Assembly (NCBI RefSeq): GCF_037040815.1
Contig: NZ_CP146232.1
Coordinates: forward strand, 3,156,501-3,220,500
Length of the DNA: 64,000 bases
From: Pararoseomonas sp. SCSIO 73927
GTDB lineage: Bacteria > Pseudomonadota > Alphaproteobacteria > Acetobacterales > Acetobacteraceae
Direction: 5' to 3'
In this document: in pieces, positions 1-9,252 of the stretch
How the letters are laid out: each line of letters starts with the position of its first letter
How positions within the stretch are numbered: the stretch's first letter is position 1
Notes under the pieces: generated by a model
Database searches by the model: none
What the model was told of the DNA's origin: nothing
Seen by the model: the letters and a program-made list of their open reading frames with translations, nothing else
Position numbers and translations under genes: made by a program

Positions 1-2
1 CG

Positions 3-1775
3 GCGAAGGTCGCCAACATCCTGGTGCCCATGGCCTATGCCCGGGCGGTGGACGCGCTGACGCCGCATGTCGGCGCCGGTGCGGCCGCAGGTGCCGTCAC
101 GGCGGGGGCGGTGATGGCCGTGCCGGTGGCGCTGGTGGTGGGCTACGGCCTGCTGCGCATCGCCTCCGCCGCCTTCGGGGAACTGCGGGACGCGGTGTTC
201 ACGAAGGTGCAGGCCCGCGCCGGGCGGCGGATCGCGCTGCAGGTCTTCACCCACATGCACGCCCTGTCCCTGCGGTTCCACCTGGACCGGCAGACGGGCG
301 GCCTCTCCCGCGTGATCGAGCGGGGGACGCGGGGGATCAACTTCGTCCTCGACTTCATGCTGTTCAACATCATCCCCACCATCGTGGAGATCCTGCTGGT
401 CGCGGTGATCCTGTGGCGGATGTTCAGCTTCACCTTCGCCGCCGTCACGCTCGGCACCATCGCGCTCTACGTCGCCTTCACCCTGGTCTTCACCAACTGG
501 AGGCTGCAGTTTCGGCGCCGGATGAACGAGACGGACCAGGAGGCGAACACGCGGGCGATCGACAGCCTGCTGAACTACGAGACGGTGAAGTACTTCGGGA
601 ACGAGCGGCACGAGGAGCGGCGCTACGACGCCTCCCTCTCGCGCTACGAGAAGTCCTACATCCAGTCCGAGGTCTCGCTGAACTGGCTGAACATCGGCCA
701 GGCCGCGATCATCGCCATCGGCCTGACGGCCGTGATGCTGATGGCGGCGCAGGGCGTCGCGCGCGGCACCATGACGGTGGGCGACTTCGTGCTGGTGAAC
801 ACCTACCTCATCCAGCTCTACCTGCCGCTGAACTTCCTGGGCTTCGTGTACCGGGAGATGAAGCAGGGGCTGGTGGACATGGAGGCCATGTTCACCCTGA
901 TGCGGGAGGCGCGCGAGGTCTCCGACCGCCCCGGCGCCCCCGCCCTGCCGCCCGGCCGCGGCGAGGTGCGCTTCGAGGATGTACGCTTCGGCTACGGCCG
1001 CAACCGGGAGATCCTGCACGGGGTGAGCTTCACCGTGCCGCCGGGGCGCATGCTCGCCATCGTCGGGCCGACGGGGGCGGGCAAGTCCACCATCTCCCGC
1101 CTAATGTTCCGCTTCTACGACGTGTGGGACGGGCGCATCACCATCGACGGCGCGGACCTCCGCGACGTGACGCAGGAGAGCGTGCGGGCGGCGATCGGCG
1201 TGGTGCCGCAGGACACGGTGCTGTTCAACGACACCATCGCCTACAACATCGCCTATGGCCGCCCCGGCGCCAGCCAGGAGGAGATCGAGGCGGCCGCGAG
1301 GCTGGCCCAGGTCCACGACTTCGTCATGCGGCTGCCGGAGGGATATGCCACGCGCGTCGGTGAGCGTGGGCTGAAGCTCTCGGGCGGCGAGAAGCAGCGC
1401 GTGGCCATCGCCCGCACCATCCTGAAGGACCCGCGCATCCTCATCCTGGACGAGGCGACGAGCGCGCTGGACACCCGGACGGAGCAGGAGATCCAGTCCG
1501 CCCTGCGCGGCGTGGCGAAGGGGCGCACCACGCTGGTGATCGCCCACCGCCTCTCCACCGTGGTGGAGGCGGACGAGATCATCGTTCTCGCCGATGGCCG
1601 GATCGCGGAGCGCGGCACCCATACCGAGCTGGTGGCGGCGGAGGGCATCTATGCCGGGATGTGGCGCCGCCAGGCCCAGGCGGTGGCGCTGGCCGAGGCG
1701 GCCGCCGCGACGCGGGAGGACGCCCCGCCCGTCGCCGCGCCTCCCACCCCGGGGCCCGTTCCAGCCCCGGGCTAA
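3..1775 (+). CDS. Atm1/HMT1-type ABC exporter (permease-ATPase fusion), 5' truncated by window edge
   Basis: Inner-membrane half-transporter of the Atm1/HMT1 branch of ABC exporters. Characterised relatives export glutathione-linked sulfur or metal conjugates from the cytoplasm. The frame is open from base 3, so the true start and first membrane segments lie outside the window; the ATG at base 24 is internal. The permease part carries the branch hallmark NYETVKYFGNERHEERRYD (about base 573-630). The ATPase part carries Walker A GPTGAGKST (about 1066), the ABC signature LSGGEKQR (about 1378) and Walker B ILILDEATSALD (about 1437), followed by an Ala/Pro-rich tail. It would work as a homodimer. 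The substrate cannot be told from sequence. Family call is firm; the Atm1 branch is likely from the hallmark. Confidence 0.93.
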   Translation, partial: AKVANILVPMAYARAVDALTPHVGAGAAAGAVTAGAVMAVPVALVVGYGLLRIASAAFGELRDAVFTKVQARAGRRIALQVFTHMHALSLRFHLDRQTGGLSRVIERGTRGINFVLDFMLFNIIPTIVEILLVAVILWRMFSFTFAAVTLGTIALYVAFTLVFTNWRLQFRRRMNETDQEANTRAIDSLLNYETVKYFGNERHEERRYDASLSRYEKSYIQSEVSLNWLNIGQAAIIAIGLTAVMLMAAQGVARGTMTVGDFVLVNTYLIQLYLPLNFLGFVYREMKQGLVDMEAMFTLMREAREVSDRPGAPALPPGRGEVRFEDVRFGYGRNREILHGVSFTVPPGRMLAIVGPTGAGKSTISRLMFRFYDVWDGRITIDGADLRDVTQESVRAAIGVVPQDTVLFNDTIAYNIAYGRPGASQEEIEAAARLAQVHDFVMRLPEGYATRVGERGLKLSGGEKQRVAIARTILKDPRILILDEATSALDTRTEQEIQSALRGVAKGRTTLVIAHRLSTVVEADEIIVLADGRIAERGTHTELVAAEGIYAGMWRRQAQAVALAEAAAATREDAPPVAAPPTPGPVPAPG

Positions 1776-1860
1776 GCCTGCCCCGGCGACCGGCTCCAGC
1801 GACCGGCCCCGGCGACAGGCCGATGGCACGGGTGGCCCCTGGGGTCTTTTCCCGATGGTC

Positions 1861-1887
1861 CGGGCGGCTATACCGCCCGGGTCTTCA
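1861..1887 (+). terminator. Possible terminator after the ABC exporter
   Basis: Perfect 7-bp inverted repeat CGGGCGG-ctata-CCGCCCG at 1861-1879 followed by a short pyrimidine run (gtcttcatctt). It lies 86 bases after the ABC exporter stop and before the next ribosome binding site. The T-run is weak, so efficiency is uncertain. Confidence 0.4.
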
Positions 1888-1941
1888 TCTTCGGCCCCGA
1901 GTTGACCATCTGGGGGCAATATTTGACAGGAGTGCCCGGGA

Positions 1942-2199
1942 ATGTCCCTGGACCCGACGGGAATGGCCCCGGAAGACCTGAGCCACGCCGGCTCCGTGAC
2001 CGACAAGGCCATCGAGTACATGATCGAGCAGGGCATCGCCCCCATCTCCATCGCCTCCGCCCTGCTGGGCGGCGCGCTGGGGCTGATGGCGCGGGAGATG
2101 GACGACAAGGCGATCGCCAACGTCCTCCGCAGCGCCCTCAACTCCGTCGAGAGCGGGGAACTGCAGGCCATGCGGGCGGAGAGGCCACCGGTGTCCTGA
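1942..2199 (+). CDS. Small conserved-looking hypothetical protein, 85 aa
   Basis: Short soluble protein of unknown function. The start is supported by an AGGAG at 1929-1933, 8 bases before the ATG. The sequence is predicted mostly helical, with a hydrophobic central stretch PISIASALLGGALGLMA that could be a buried or amphipathic helix rather than a clear membrane span, flanked by acidic and basic residues. It lacks a signal peptide and Cys residues. It sits between the ABC exporter and rpmB with its own hairpins on both sides, which suggests a separate small transcription unit. I do not recognise the family; codon use and the ribosome binding site make it a real gene. Confidence 0.7.
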   Translation: MSLDPTGMAPEDLSHAGSVTDKAIEYMIEQGIAPISIASALLGGALGLMAREMDDKAIANVLRSALNSVESGELQAMRAERPPVS

Positions 2200-2205
2200 C
2201 CTGAC

Positions 2206-2234
2206 TTGACTCCCGGGGGCGCGGAGGCCATACG
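2206..2234 (+). promoter_or_regulatory. Possible sigma70-type promoter for rpmB
   Basis: TTGACT at 2206-2211 is followed after exactly 17 bases by CATACG at 2229-2234. The -35 matches 5 of 6 consensus bases and the -10 only 3 of 6. The site overlaps the hairpin at 2216-2240, so one of the two readings may be incidental. Confidence 0.3.
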
Positions 2235-2246
2235 CGCCCCTCTTAT
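2216..2246 (+). terminator. Hairpin terminator between the 85-aa gene and rpmB
   Basis: 8-bp inverted repeat GGGGCGCG (2216-2223) / CGCGCCCC (2233-2240), loop of 9, followed by TCTTAT. It starts 16 bases after the upstream stop codon. It could end transcription of the 85-aa gene before rpmB. Confidence 0.45.
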
Positions 2247-2315
2247 CCGAACACCAACCCGTGCCCCGTGCCCTCCCGCATGGCCGCGCGGCCCGAAGAC
2301 CCAGGGGTTTCCACC

Positions 2316-2612
2316 ATGTCCCGCCGCTGCGGCATCACCGGCAAGGGCGTCCTGACGGGCAACAACGTCAGCCACGCCAACAACAAGACCCGCCGGCGCT
2401 TCCTGCCGAACCTCCAGCACACCTCCTTCTTCTCGGACGTGCTGGGCACCTCCATCCAGATTCGCCTCTCCACCCGCGGCATCCGCACGGTGGAGCACAA
2501 TGGCGGCCTGGACTCCTTCCTGCTCGGCACGCCGGACCGCGCGCTGACGGTCGAGGCGAAGGTGCTGAAGCGCCGCATCGAGAAGGCGCAGGCGAAGAAG
2601 GCCGCCGCCTGA
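2316..2612 (+). CDS. rpmB: 50S ribosomal protein L28
   Basis: Large-subunit ribosomal protein L28, 98 aa, the longer alphaproteobacterial form. It begins [27 protein letters not shown] sequence, matching the family start exactly, then has the basic [11 protein letters not shown] segment and a Lys/Ala-rich C-terminus. The ATG at 2316 was chosen over an upstream in-frame ATG at 2268 because family members begin at MSRRC. The ribosome binding site (AGGGG about 8 bases upstream) is modest. It appears to be transcribed alone, with hairpins on both sides. It is essential for ribosome assembly in most bacteria. The call is firm. Confidence 0.97.
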   Translation: MSRRCGITGKGVLTGNNVSHANNKTRRRFLPNLQHTSFFSDVLGTSIQIRLSTRGIRTVEHNGGLDSFLLGTPDRALTVEAKVLKRRIEKAQAKKAAA

Positions 2613-2646
2613 GGCACCTCTCCCTCACCTGAGGATCGCGTTCAGC

Positions 2647-2670
2647 GGCGCGGGGGACCTCCCTCGCGCC
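2647..2670 (+). terminator. Probable rpmB terminator hairpin
   Basis: 10-bp stem GGCGCGGGGG (2647-2656) / CCCTCGCGCC (2661-2670) with one G-U pair and an ACCT loop, 35 bases after the rpmB stop. It is followed by gttgtcatgt, so there is no real U-tract. Confidence 0.45.
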
Positions 2671-2758
2671 GTTGTCATGTCTGGTGGGGTCATGTCCGGT
2701 GCCCGACCCGCCCGGGCGCGTTAACCGGCGGGCAGGATGGCCGTGCCAGCTTGCCGGG

Positions 2759-3520
2759 ATGGAGACCCTCCCCCTCGTCCTGGCGGCCAGCACCGTCCTC
2801 CCCACCATCCTGGCCTGGCGCCTGCTGAGGCGCGCGCGGGGTGCGGAGGCGCGGGAGGCCCGGTCCGCGCTGCGGCTGGACGCGGCGGGGCGGACCCTCG
2901 GCCTCGCCGCGCGGGAGCTCGAGATCTCCGGGCTGGCGCTGCTCGGCCTGGCCGCCCGGCTACCCCCGGCGCTCCTCCCCGCCGCCGAGACGGAAGGGCG
3001 GCGCCTGCTGAACCTGGCGGATGAGGTGGCGGATCACCTCACCGCCGCCCCCGGATCGCGCGGCCTGAAGGAGAGCCGCCTTCCCCTCGGCCCCCTGCTG
3101 CGGGAAGCGGTGGGGAACGTCACTCTCTCCCTCGGGGAGGGGGCGCGGCACTGGCAGGTGGCACCGGAGGCCGAGGCGCTGACCGTGCTGGCCGACCGCC
3201 GCGCCCTGGGCCGTATCCTCGGCCAGTCCCTGGCCCGGGCGGCGCGGGAAACGCGGGCCGGGGACCGGATCGCCCTCCGCCTCGTCCGCGCGGCGGAGAC
3301 GGTAGCGCTGGTGATCGAGGACGAGGGCGCCGGCCTGCCGCGCGAGGACCTGTCCGGTGGGGAGGGCACGCGCGGCCTATCCCTCGGGCTCTCTGCCGCG
3401 CGGGAGCTGATGCGGGCCCATGGCGGGGAGCTGACGCTGGAGGCGGCGCCGGGGATCGGCGCCCGCACCTGGCTGACCCTGCCCCGCGCGCGGGTGCTGG
3501 AGGACGGGGCGGCGGCCTGA
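2759..3520 (+). CDS. Membrane-anchored histidine-kinase-like ATPase with degenerate H- and N-boxes
   Basis: 253 aa. An N-terminal hydrophobic helix (residues 4-20) is followed by a helical region resembling a DHp dimerisation domain (about 40-98) and a HATPase-type domain (about 108-243). The ATP-lid motifs are recognisable: G1 box DEGAGLP (188-194) and G2 box GLSLGLS (206-212). Two catalytic elements are missing. No His occurs in the first DHp helix, where a phospho-acceptor would lie, and the N-box segment GQSLARAARET (155-165) lacks its Asn. It may therefore be a pseudokinase, an ATP-binding regulator or a ChpT-like phosphotransfer relic. There is no response regulator next to it. The ATG at 2759 is preferred to 2672 because the upstream extension looks non-coding. 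Confidence 0.75.
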   Translation: METLPLVLAASTVLPTILAWRLLRRARGAEAREARSALRLDAAGRTLGLAARELEISGLALLGLAARLPPALLPAAETEGRRLLNLADEVADHLTAAPGSRGLKESRLPLGPLLREAVGNVTLSLGEGARHWQVAPEAEALTVLADRRALGRILGQSLARAARETRAGDRIALRLVRAAETVALVIEDEGAGLPREDLSGGEGTRGLSLGLSAARELMRAHGGELTLEAAPGIGARTWLTLPRARVLEDGAAA

Positions 3521-3533
3521 CGCGCGCGGAGGC

Positions 3534-4577
3534 TCACGCTTCCGGCCGGGGGAGATCCTGCGGCGGCCGGCCCTCATCCGCCCAGCCCAGCACCATCAGC
3601 AGCGTGCGCTGGAGGGGAACCATCTGATTGTCGTCCGAGATGGCGGCGACGAGGTCCCGGCCGTTGTGGCGGAACGCGGCGATCCCCTCCCAGTTGTCGC
3701 TCGGCAGGGGCGGCTCGAGCCGGGCCACCTCCACCCCCTCCAGCACCGCCGGCGCGGCCGGGGGAGGGGGCAGGCGTGCAATGCCGGCGCTGAAGCCCTC
3801 GCTCCAGTTGAAGTGCCGTTCCAGCACCAGCGCGCCGCCGTCCGGCAGGGGGCAGAGGTCGCTCGGGCTGTGCCAGGCGCGCGGGCGATAGATGAAGCGG
3901 TGCCAGCGCCCGGGGCCGCCGATCCAGGCCAGGCGGGCGGCGGGATCCTCCGGCGGGGAAAGGGTCTCGGCGATGACGAGCCAGCGCCCGTCCGTCAGAA
4001 CGCCCATCGCCTCCAGCGAGCCGTTGGCGGCGGACATCTCGATTCCCGGCGGGTTCGCCACCGGCACCGCGGCCGAATCGAGGTCGCGGTAGCGCCAGAT
4101 CCGGTGCTCCCGCTCGTAGCCGACGAGCCAGCTACCGTCAGGCAGGCGGGCGAGGCTCTCGGCGTCGCCGGCGATGTCGCGGGGCAGGGCGCGGCCGGCC
4201 GTGTCGCGCAGCGGGCCGGATCGCGGTGCCTCCAGCGCTAGCGGCGTGCCGTCCGCGGCGAGTACCAGCCGGGCCTGGGCCCAGCGGCCGCGGTCGGAGA
4301 TTGTCGTGAGGGTCAGGTCCGGGCCGATATGCAGGCCGGAGAGCCCGTCCGCGCCGAGCTGGCCCGTCTCGACCCGCAGCACGCCCAGCGGGCGCAGCGG
4401 CCGGTCCGGATGCCCTGAGTCCGGGCGCCCTGGCGGCAGGGGGACGGGGTAGGCCAGCAGCCCCGGCCGCCCCGCGCAGGCGGCGGCCCCCGTCAGCGCG
4501 GCAAGGGCCGCGCGACGGCCGAACTGCCTTCGCTTCAGCCCCCTGCGCCCTGATGCAGCGAGGGGGCCGGGGATCAC
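3534..4577 (-). CDS. Tat-exported esterase-like phytase-family protein
   Basis: Predicted periplasmic beta-propeller protein of the esterase-like activity of phytase family, 347 aa. Residues about 15-38 form a twin-arginine signal ([14 protein letters not shown]) ending in GAAAC, a plausible lipobox, so it may be a Tat-exported lipoprotein. Blade-like repeats include [38 protein letters not shown] and [10 protein letters not shown], all typical of the family. The start is a GTG at 4577 overlapping the cobT stop as GTGA, so it is probably translated by coupling after cobT. The substrate is unknown; family members were named by homology to phytase-like esterases and no catalytic residues can be assigned here with confidence. 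Confidence 0.78.
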   Translation of the reverse strand: MIPGPLAASGRRGLKRRQFGRRAALAALTGAAACAGRPGLLAYPVPLPPGRPDSGHPDRPLRPLGVLRVETGQLGADGLSGLHIGPDLTLTTISDRGRWAQARLVLAADGTPLALEAPRSGPLRDTAGRALPRDIAGDAESLARLPDGSWLVGYEREHRIWRYRDLDSAAVPVANPPGIEMSAANGSLEAMGVLTDGRWLVIAETLSPPEDPAARLAWIGGPGRWHRFIYRPRAWHSPSDLCPLPDGGALVLERHFNWSEGFSAGIARLPPPPAAPAVLEGVEVARLEPPLPSDNWEGIAAFRHNGRDLVAAISDDNQMVPLQRTLLMVLGWADEGRPPQDLPRPEA

Positions 4578-6451
4578 ACCATCACCGGCGCCCGCTCGGA
4601 CGCGGCGCGCTGCCAGGCGGTGGCGGCGTCCTCGTCGAACAGCTCCGCCAGCTTCTTCATCATGGTGCCGCCCAGCTCCTCGGCGTCCACGATCGTCACG
4701 GCGCGGCGGTAGTAGCGCGTCACGTCGTGGCCGATGCCGATGGCGATCAGCTCCACGATGTCCCGGCCCTCGATGTCGTGGATCACCTTGCGCAGGTGCC
4801 GCTCCAGGTAGTTCCCGGGGTTCACGGAGAGGGTGCTGTCATCCACCGGCGCGCCGTCCGAAATTACCATCAGGATGCGGCGCTTCTCCGGGCGGGCCAG
4901 GATGCGCCTGTAGGCCCAGTCCAGCGCCTCGCCGTCGATGTTCTCCTTCAGCAGCCCCTCGCGCAGCATCAGGCCGAGGTTCTTGCGCGCCCGGCGCCAG
5001 GGGGCGTCGGCGGCCTTGTAGACCACGTGGCGCAAGTCGTTCAGGCGGCCGGGGTTGCGGGGCTTGCCGTCCTGTACCCAGCGCTCGCGGCTCTGGCCGC
5101 CCTTCCAGGCGCGGGTGGTGAAGCCGAGGATCTCCACCTTCACCGCGCAGCGCTCCAGCGTGCGGGCGAGGATGTCGCAGCACATGGCCGCCACGGTGAT
5201 CGGCCGGCCGCGCATGGAGCCGGAATTGTCGATCAGCAGCGTCACCACCGTGTCGCGGAAATCCGCCTCGCGCTCGCGCTTGTAGGTCAGGGAGTGGGTG
5301 GGGGAGGCGACGATGCGGGCGAGGCGGGCCACGTCCAGCATCCCCTCCTCCAGGTCGAACTCCCAGGCGCGCTGCTGCTGCGCGAGGAGCCGGCGCTGCA
5401 GGCGGTTGGCGAGCTTGGAGACGACGCCCTGCAGGTGGGAGAGCTGCTGGTCGAGCTGCTGGCGCAGCCGGGCGAGCTCCTCCGGATCGCAGAGGTCGTC
5501 CGCCGAGACCTCCTCGTCGAACTGGCGGATGTAGGCGCGGTAAGCGGAGGCGTCGTCGGTGACGGGCACCTCCTTCCGCTGCTGCGGGCCGCCCGGGCGG
5601 TCCTCGCCCTCGGCGGCGGCGCCGTCGTCCTCTTCCTCCTCGCCGGCCTCCTCCTCTCCGGCCTGGCCCTCGGTCTGCTCGGGCTGGGCGCCCATCAGGC
5701 TCTCGGATTCCTGGGGCTTGCTCTCGCCCTCGCCGGACTGGTCCTGGGCGCCGGAGGTCTCGCTGCCCTCGTCCTCCTGGTCCTGGGACTCCTCGCTCTC
5801 GGCCTCCGCCTCGGCCTCGGCGAGGTCGAGCGCGGCCAGCAGCTTGCGGGCGGCGCGGCCGAAGGCCTCCTGGTTCTCCGCGGCGGTGGCCATCTCGGCC
5901 AGGGCGTCGTCGGCGCGCGGGCCCAGCGTGTCGCGCCACAGGTCGGCCACGCGGCGCGCGGCCTCCGGCACGGGCTCGCCGGTCATCTTCTCCCGCGCCA
6001 GCAGGGACAGCGCCGCCGTCAGCGGCAGCTGGTCCTTGCGGGTCATGCGGTCGTAGCCCTCGGCCTCCGCCTGCTCGGCGTGGCGGGCGCGGAGGTTGGC
6101 GGCGACGCCGGCCATCTGGCGGCCGCCGATCGCCTCCACGCGCGCCTGCTCCAACGCGTCGAAGACCTCCTTCGCCTCGCGGCGGCCGGGGGTGCGGGCG
6201 GCGTGGGTGGCCTCGTCGTGATGGCGCAGCTTCAGGGCCACGGAATCGGCGGCGCCGCGCAGCTTCGCCATCTCGGTGGGCGGCAGGGCGCGGGTGGGTA
6301 GGGGCAGGCGGGCGCGCTTGCCGGCAAGGCCGGAGGGGCCGGGCTGGAAAGCGACCTGCACCTCGGAGGAGCGGGCCATGGCGCGGATGGCGCCGGCGGT
6401 GGCCCGCTTGAACTCCTCCTGCCGAGTGGTGTCCTTGTTGCTGCCGCTCAT
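4574..6451 (-). CDS. cobT: Aerobic cobaltochelatase subunit CobT
   Basis: Large partner of CobS in the ATP-driven CobN-CobS-CobT chelatase that inserts cobalt into hydrogenobyrinic acid a,c-diamide in the aerobic cobalamin pathway. 625 aa, normal for the family. There is an N-terminal helical domain, then a long Glu/Gln-rich acidic linker (about residues 200-310), then a C-terminal von Willebrand A domain whose MIDAS motif DNSGS lies near residue 408. The ATG at 6451 overlaps the stop of the upstream glutathione transferase gene (ATGA). cobS lies further upstream on the same strand, so cobS-GST-cobT reads as one operon. cobN is not in the window. The call is firm. Confidence 0.95.
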   Translation of the reverse strand: MSGSNKDTTRQEEFKRATAGAIRAMARSSEVQVAFQPGPSGLAGKRARLPLPTRALPPTEMAKLRGAADSVALKLRHHDEATHAARTPGRREAKEVFDALEQARVEAIGGRQMAGVAANLRARHAEQAEAEGYDRMTRKDQLPLTAALSLLAREKMTGEPVPEAARRVADLWRDTLGPRADDALAEMATAAENQEAFGRAARKLLAALDLAEAEAEAESEESQDQEDEGSETSGAQDQSGEGESKPQESESLMGAQPEQTEGQAGEEEAGEEEEDDGAAAEGEDRPGGPQQRKEVPVTDDASAYRAYIRQFDEEVSADDLCDPEELARLRQQLDQQLSHLQGVVSKLANRLQRRLLAQQQRAWEFDLEEGMLDVARLARIVASPTHSLTYKREREADFRDTVVTLLIDNSGSMRGRPITVAAMCCDILARTLERCAVKVEILGFTTRAWKGGQSRERWVQDGKPRNPGRLNDLRHVVYKAADAPWRRARKNLGLMLREGLLKENIDGEALDWAYRRILARPEKRRILMVISDGAPVDDSTLSVNPGNYLERHLRKVIHDIEGRDIVELIAIGIGHDVTRYYRRAVTIVDAEELGGTMMKKLAELFDEDAATAWQRAASERAPVMV

Positions 6452-7077
6452 GCCATGCCTCCCTTCCGCAGGGCGGCCTGCCGGGCCGGGCGCGCCGCGA
6501 TGGCCGCGAGATAGCGGGCGATGTTGGGGCCGGGCTGGAGCATGCCGAAAGTGTTCATGAAGGCGAGCAGCCCGCCCACCGTGATGTCCGCCGCCGAGAA
6601 GCGCGGGCCAAGCAGCCAGTCGCGGCCGCCGAGGGCGGCCTCGATCCGGTCCTGCACAGCCGGGAAGGGCGGCCAGCCGATGGCCACCGGCTCGGCCTCC
6701 TTCGCGCGCGGCCAGGCAAGGTCGGCCATCGCGGGCTCCGCCACGCCGGGGCCGTAGGTCATCCAGAACTGGTAGGCGGCCCGGTCCCTTGTGCCGGGGG
6801 CGGGGGCAAGGCCGGCCTCGGGCAGGGCGTCGGCGACATAGGCCACGATGGCCGCGGCCTCGCAGATCACGGTACCGGTCCAGTCGCCTCCGGGGCCGCG
6901 ATCCTCCAGCACTGGCAGCTTGCCGGCGGGGTTCAGGGCCAGGAAGTCCGGGCTTTTCTGCGTGCCGCCCGTGATGTCCAGCTCGTGCAGGTCGTAGCCG
7001 GCGCCCGCCTCCTCCAGCAGCCACAGGCTGCCGACGGCGCGGGTGCGGGGGGCGAAGTGGAGGAGGAAGCGGGACAT
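6448..7077 (-). CDS. Glutathione S-transferase
   Basis: Cytosolic GST-fold protein of 209 aa. The N-terminal thioredoxin-like domain includes [12 protein letters not shown] (cis-Pro) and [12 protein letters not shown] (the ES/EA glutathione-binding motif), and the helical C-terminal domain includes [16 protein letters not shown], the usual N-capping box. The enzyme would conjugate or reduce substrates with glutathione; the substrate is unknown. The gene is wedged between cobS and cobT: its TGA overlaps the cobT ATG by 4 bases, and 126 bases separate it from cobS. Translational coupling to cobT is therefore likely. A direct role in cobalt insertion is not indicated by family knowledge. GST family call firm. 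Confidence 0.92.
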   Translation of the reverse strand: MSRFLLHFAPRTRAVGSLWLLEEAGAGYDLHELDITGGTQKSPDFLALNPAGKLPVLEDRGPGGDWTGTVICEAAAIVAYVADALPEAGLAPAPGTRDRAAYQFWMTYGPGVAEPAMADLAWPRAKEAEPVAIGWPPFPAVQDRIEAALGGRDWLLGPRFSAADITVGGLLAFMNTFGMLQPGPNIARYLAAIAARPARQAALRKGGMA

Positions 7078-7203
7078 GCAGGACCTCGGCCCGTGATCGC
7101 GTTAGCCGCCATCCCGCTCCGGCGCCCGCTGGGCGCGCTGGCTGGGTGGCGTGCCGGGAAGCTCAGCGGAAGCCGGGCGCGGTGCCCGGCCTCCATGCCG
7201 CCC

Positions 7204-8208
7204 CTAGCGCTTCACGTAGAGACCCGTCGGGATCTCCTCGTTGAAGCAGCGCTGGTAGTACTCGGCCACGGTGGACCGCTCCGCCTCGTCGCACTTGTTG
7301 AGGAAGGAGAGGCGGAAGGCGAAGCCCACGTCGCCGAAGATCTTCGCGTTCTCCGCCCAGGTGATGACGGTGCGCGGGGACATGACGGTGGAGATGTCGC
7401 CGGCGATGAAGCCCGCGCGGGTCAGGTCGGCCAGGGCCACCATCGCCTCGATCTGCTTGCGGCCCTTCGAGTCGTTCTCCGCCACGCCCATCTTGGCGGC
7501 GACGATGGAGGTCTCCTGCGCGTGGGGCAGGTAGTTCAGGGTCGCCACGATGTTCCAGCGGTCCATCTGGCCCTGATTGATCTGCTGGGTGCCGTGGTAC
7601 AGGCCGGTGGTGTCGCCCAGGCCCACCGTGTTGGCGGTGGCAAACAGGCGGAAGCCCGGGTGCGGGCGGATCACGCGGTTCTGGTCCAGCAGGGTCAGTT
7701 TGCCCTCGACCTCCAGCACGCGCTGGATCACGAACATCACGTCCGGCCGGCCGGCATCGTACTCGTCGAACACCATGGCGCAGGGGTGCTGCAGGGCCCA
7801 GGGAAGGATGCCTTCCTTGAACTCCGTGATCTGCTTGCCGTCCTTCAGCACGATCGCGTCCTTGCCGACGAGATCGATGCGGGAGATGTGGCTGTCCAGG
7901 TTCACGCGCAGGCAGGGCCAGTTCAGGCGGGCCGCCACCTGCTCGATATGGGTGGACTTGCCGGTGCCGTGATAGCCCTGGACCATCACGCGGCGGTTGA
8001 AGGCGAAGCCCGCGAGGATGGCCAGCGTGGTGTCGCGATCGAACTTGTAGGTGGTGTCGATCTCCGGCACGTGCTCCGTGCGCGCCGAGTAGCCGGGCAC
8101 GACCATGTCGCTCTCGATCCCGAAGACCTCGCGCACGGACACCTTCGTGTCGGGCATGTCGATCGTGGCCGTGGAACGGCTCTCGGAGATGCTGGCGACG
8201 TTGTTCAT
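7204..8208 (-). CDS. cobS: Aerobic cobaltochelatase subunit CobS (AAA+ ATPase)
   Basis: AAA+ MoxR-like motor of the CobNST cobaltochelatase, 334 aa. The N-terminal region is followed by Walker [10 protein letters not shown] (about residues 78-86), Walker B MVFDEYD (about 145-151) and the conserved segments [16 protein letters not shown] and INQGQMDRW, all diagnostic of CobS. The ATG at 8208 (MNNVAS...) matches family starts; an upstream in-frame extension to 8286 would run into the J-domain gene and looks non-coding. The upstream Shine-Dalgarno is poor. Upstream neighbour on the same strand is the J-domain gene, downstream the GST gene and cobT. The call is firm. Confidence 0.96.
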   Translation of the reverse strand: MNNVASISESRSTATIDMPDTKVSVREVFGIESDMVVPGYSARTEHVPEIDTTYKFDRDTTLAILAGFAFNRRVMVQGYHGTGKSTHIEQVAARLNWPCLRVNLDSHISRIDLVGKDAIVLKDGKQITEFKEGILPWALQHPCAMVFDEYDAGRPDVMFVIQRVLEVEGKLTLLDQNRVIRPHPGFRLFATANTVGLGDTTGLYHGTQQINQGQMDRWNIVATLNYLPHAQETSIVAAKMGVAENDSKGRKQIEAMVALADLTRAGFIAGDISTVMSPRTVITWAENAKIFGDVGFAFRLSFLNKCDEAERSTVAEYYQRCFNEEIPTGLYVKR

Positions 8209-8257
8209 GGACGGGTCCGGTTCGCTGGGAAGGTGATGGGCGGCGGGCCTTTCGGTC

Positions 8258-8848
8258 TCAGGCCGCCTGGCTCGGCTGGGGTGCAAGCGTCGCGAGGCGC
8301 TTGCGGATGAGGCTGTAGGCGCGGTTGATGTCCTTCAGCCGCTCCTCGGAGGATCGGTCGCCGCCATTCGCGTCCGGGTGGTAGCGCTTGGCGAGATCCT
8401 TGTAGCGGGCGCGGAGCCCGTCCTCGTCGATCGGCCAGCCGAGGCCGAGGACGTCGAGGGCGGCGCGCAACTCCGGCGGCGCTTCCTTTGCGGTCTTCTT
8501 CGGCGTCGGCTTGGTGTCGGCGAAGAGGCCGAGCGGGTCGCGCAAGCCCTCAGGCCCGATATGGGCCTGCCCTCCCAGCCTGCCCAGGGGCCAGGTGGGG
8601 CGCTGCCAGCCGGAATCGTCGCGCAGGTTCCGCTCGATCTCCTCCGGGCTCATACCGCGGTAGAAGTCCCAGGCCTGGTTGTAGGCGCGCACGTGCTCAA
8701 GGCAGAAATGGTAGTAGTCGCGCAGGCGGGAGCGGTCGCGCGGCGCCCGGAACTCGCCGGGGGCCTCGCAGCCGGGGGCCTCGCAGCTCCGGGCGGAGCT
8801 GCCGGGGGGGATGGTGGATCGGAGTGGTGCGCTGCCGCGTCGGGCCAT
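8258..8848 (-). CDS. J-domain protein with N-terminal Cys/His cluster
   Basis: 196-aa co-chaperone-type protein. The J domain is at the C-terminus (about residues 128-186) with an intact HPD motif in [10 protein letters not shown] (HPD 157-159), so it should stimulate a DnaK ATPase. The N-terminal part has Cys22, Cys27, Cys49 and His52, spaced like a small metal site. The same gene order (bolA / J-domain / cobS) occurs in many alphaproteobacteria, which points to a conserved but unclear link with cobaltochelatase or metal handling. The ATG at 8848 (MARRGSAP) is preferred over 8908. Client proteins are unknown. Confidence 0.88.
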   Translation of the reverse strand: MARRGSAPLRSTIPPGSSARSCEAPGCEAPGEFRAPRDRSRLRDYYHFCLEHVRAYNQAWDFYRGMSPEEIERNLRDDSGWQRPTWPLGRLGGQAHIGPEGLRDPLGLFADTKPTPKKTAKEAPPELRAALDVLGLGWPIDEDGLRARYKDLAKRYHPDANGGDRSSEERLKDINRAYSLIRKRLATLAPQPSQAA

Positions 8849-8951
8849 GATGTGGACCTTATGGGCGCGGATGACCGCTCCGGCAAGGCACGAAACGTCC
8901 CTTCCCATATGCCCTTAACCCATGGAAAACCCCTTGAATGAGCACCCCCGC

Positions 8952-9224
8952 ATGAGCAGCCGCGCCGAGCGCCTCCGCGCCACCCTCCTCCACGCCTTTC
9001 CCGGCGCGGAGGTGGCCGTGCAGGACGACAGCCACCGCCACGCCGGCCATTCCGGCGCCCGCCCGGAGGGGGAGACGCACTACTCCGTGCGCGTCGTCGC
9101 GCCGGGCTTCGCGGGCATGACGCGGCTCGCGCGGTCCCGCGCCGTGCACGCCGCGCTGGCGGAGGAGTTCGGCGGCGGGATGCACGCCCTGGCGCTGGAG
9201 CTGCGGGCGCCCGGCGAGGCGTAA
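8952..9224 (+). CDS. BolA-family protein
   Basis: Small BolA-fold protein of 90 aa. BolA proteins act with monothiol glutaredoxins in iron-sulfur cluster handling and, in enterics, in transcription control. Visible family features are the DDSHRHAGH segment with its conserved His residues and the VVAPGFAGMTRLARSRAVH helix-turn region containing the conserved RHR/SRAV motif. The ATG at 8952 (MSSRAER) matches the family N-terminus; the ATG at 8922 would add ten residues. Neither has a strong ribosome binding site. It is transcribed divergently from the J-domain gene. The next gene starts 28 bases downstream. Confidence 0.92.
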   Translation: MSSRAERLRATLLHAFPGAEVAVQDDSHRHAGHSGARPEGETHYSVRVVAPGFAGMTRLARSRAVHAALAEEFGGGMHALALELRAPGEA

Positions 9225-9252
9225 GGCCGCCGAGGCTGGGGGAGGCGCCACC

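Noticed and set aside
1902..1930. Promoter TTGACC upstream of the 85-aa gene
   Set aside because: No acceptable -10 at 16-18 bases; the A/T-rich CAATAT lies only 9 bases away.
4553..6301. Long plus-strand frame opposite cobT
   Set aside because: Antisense shadow of a firmly identified gene, with Leu/Gly/Ala runs that mirror the acidic linker of CobT.
8209..8257. Cobalamin riboswitch upstream of cobS
   Set aside because: The gap to the J-domain gene is only about 50 bases and no B12-box-like sequence was seen.
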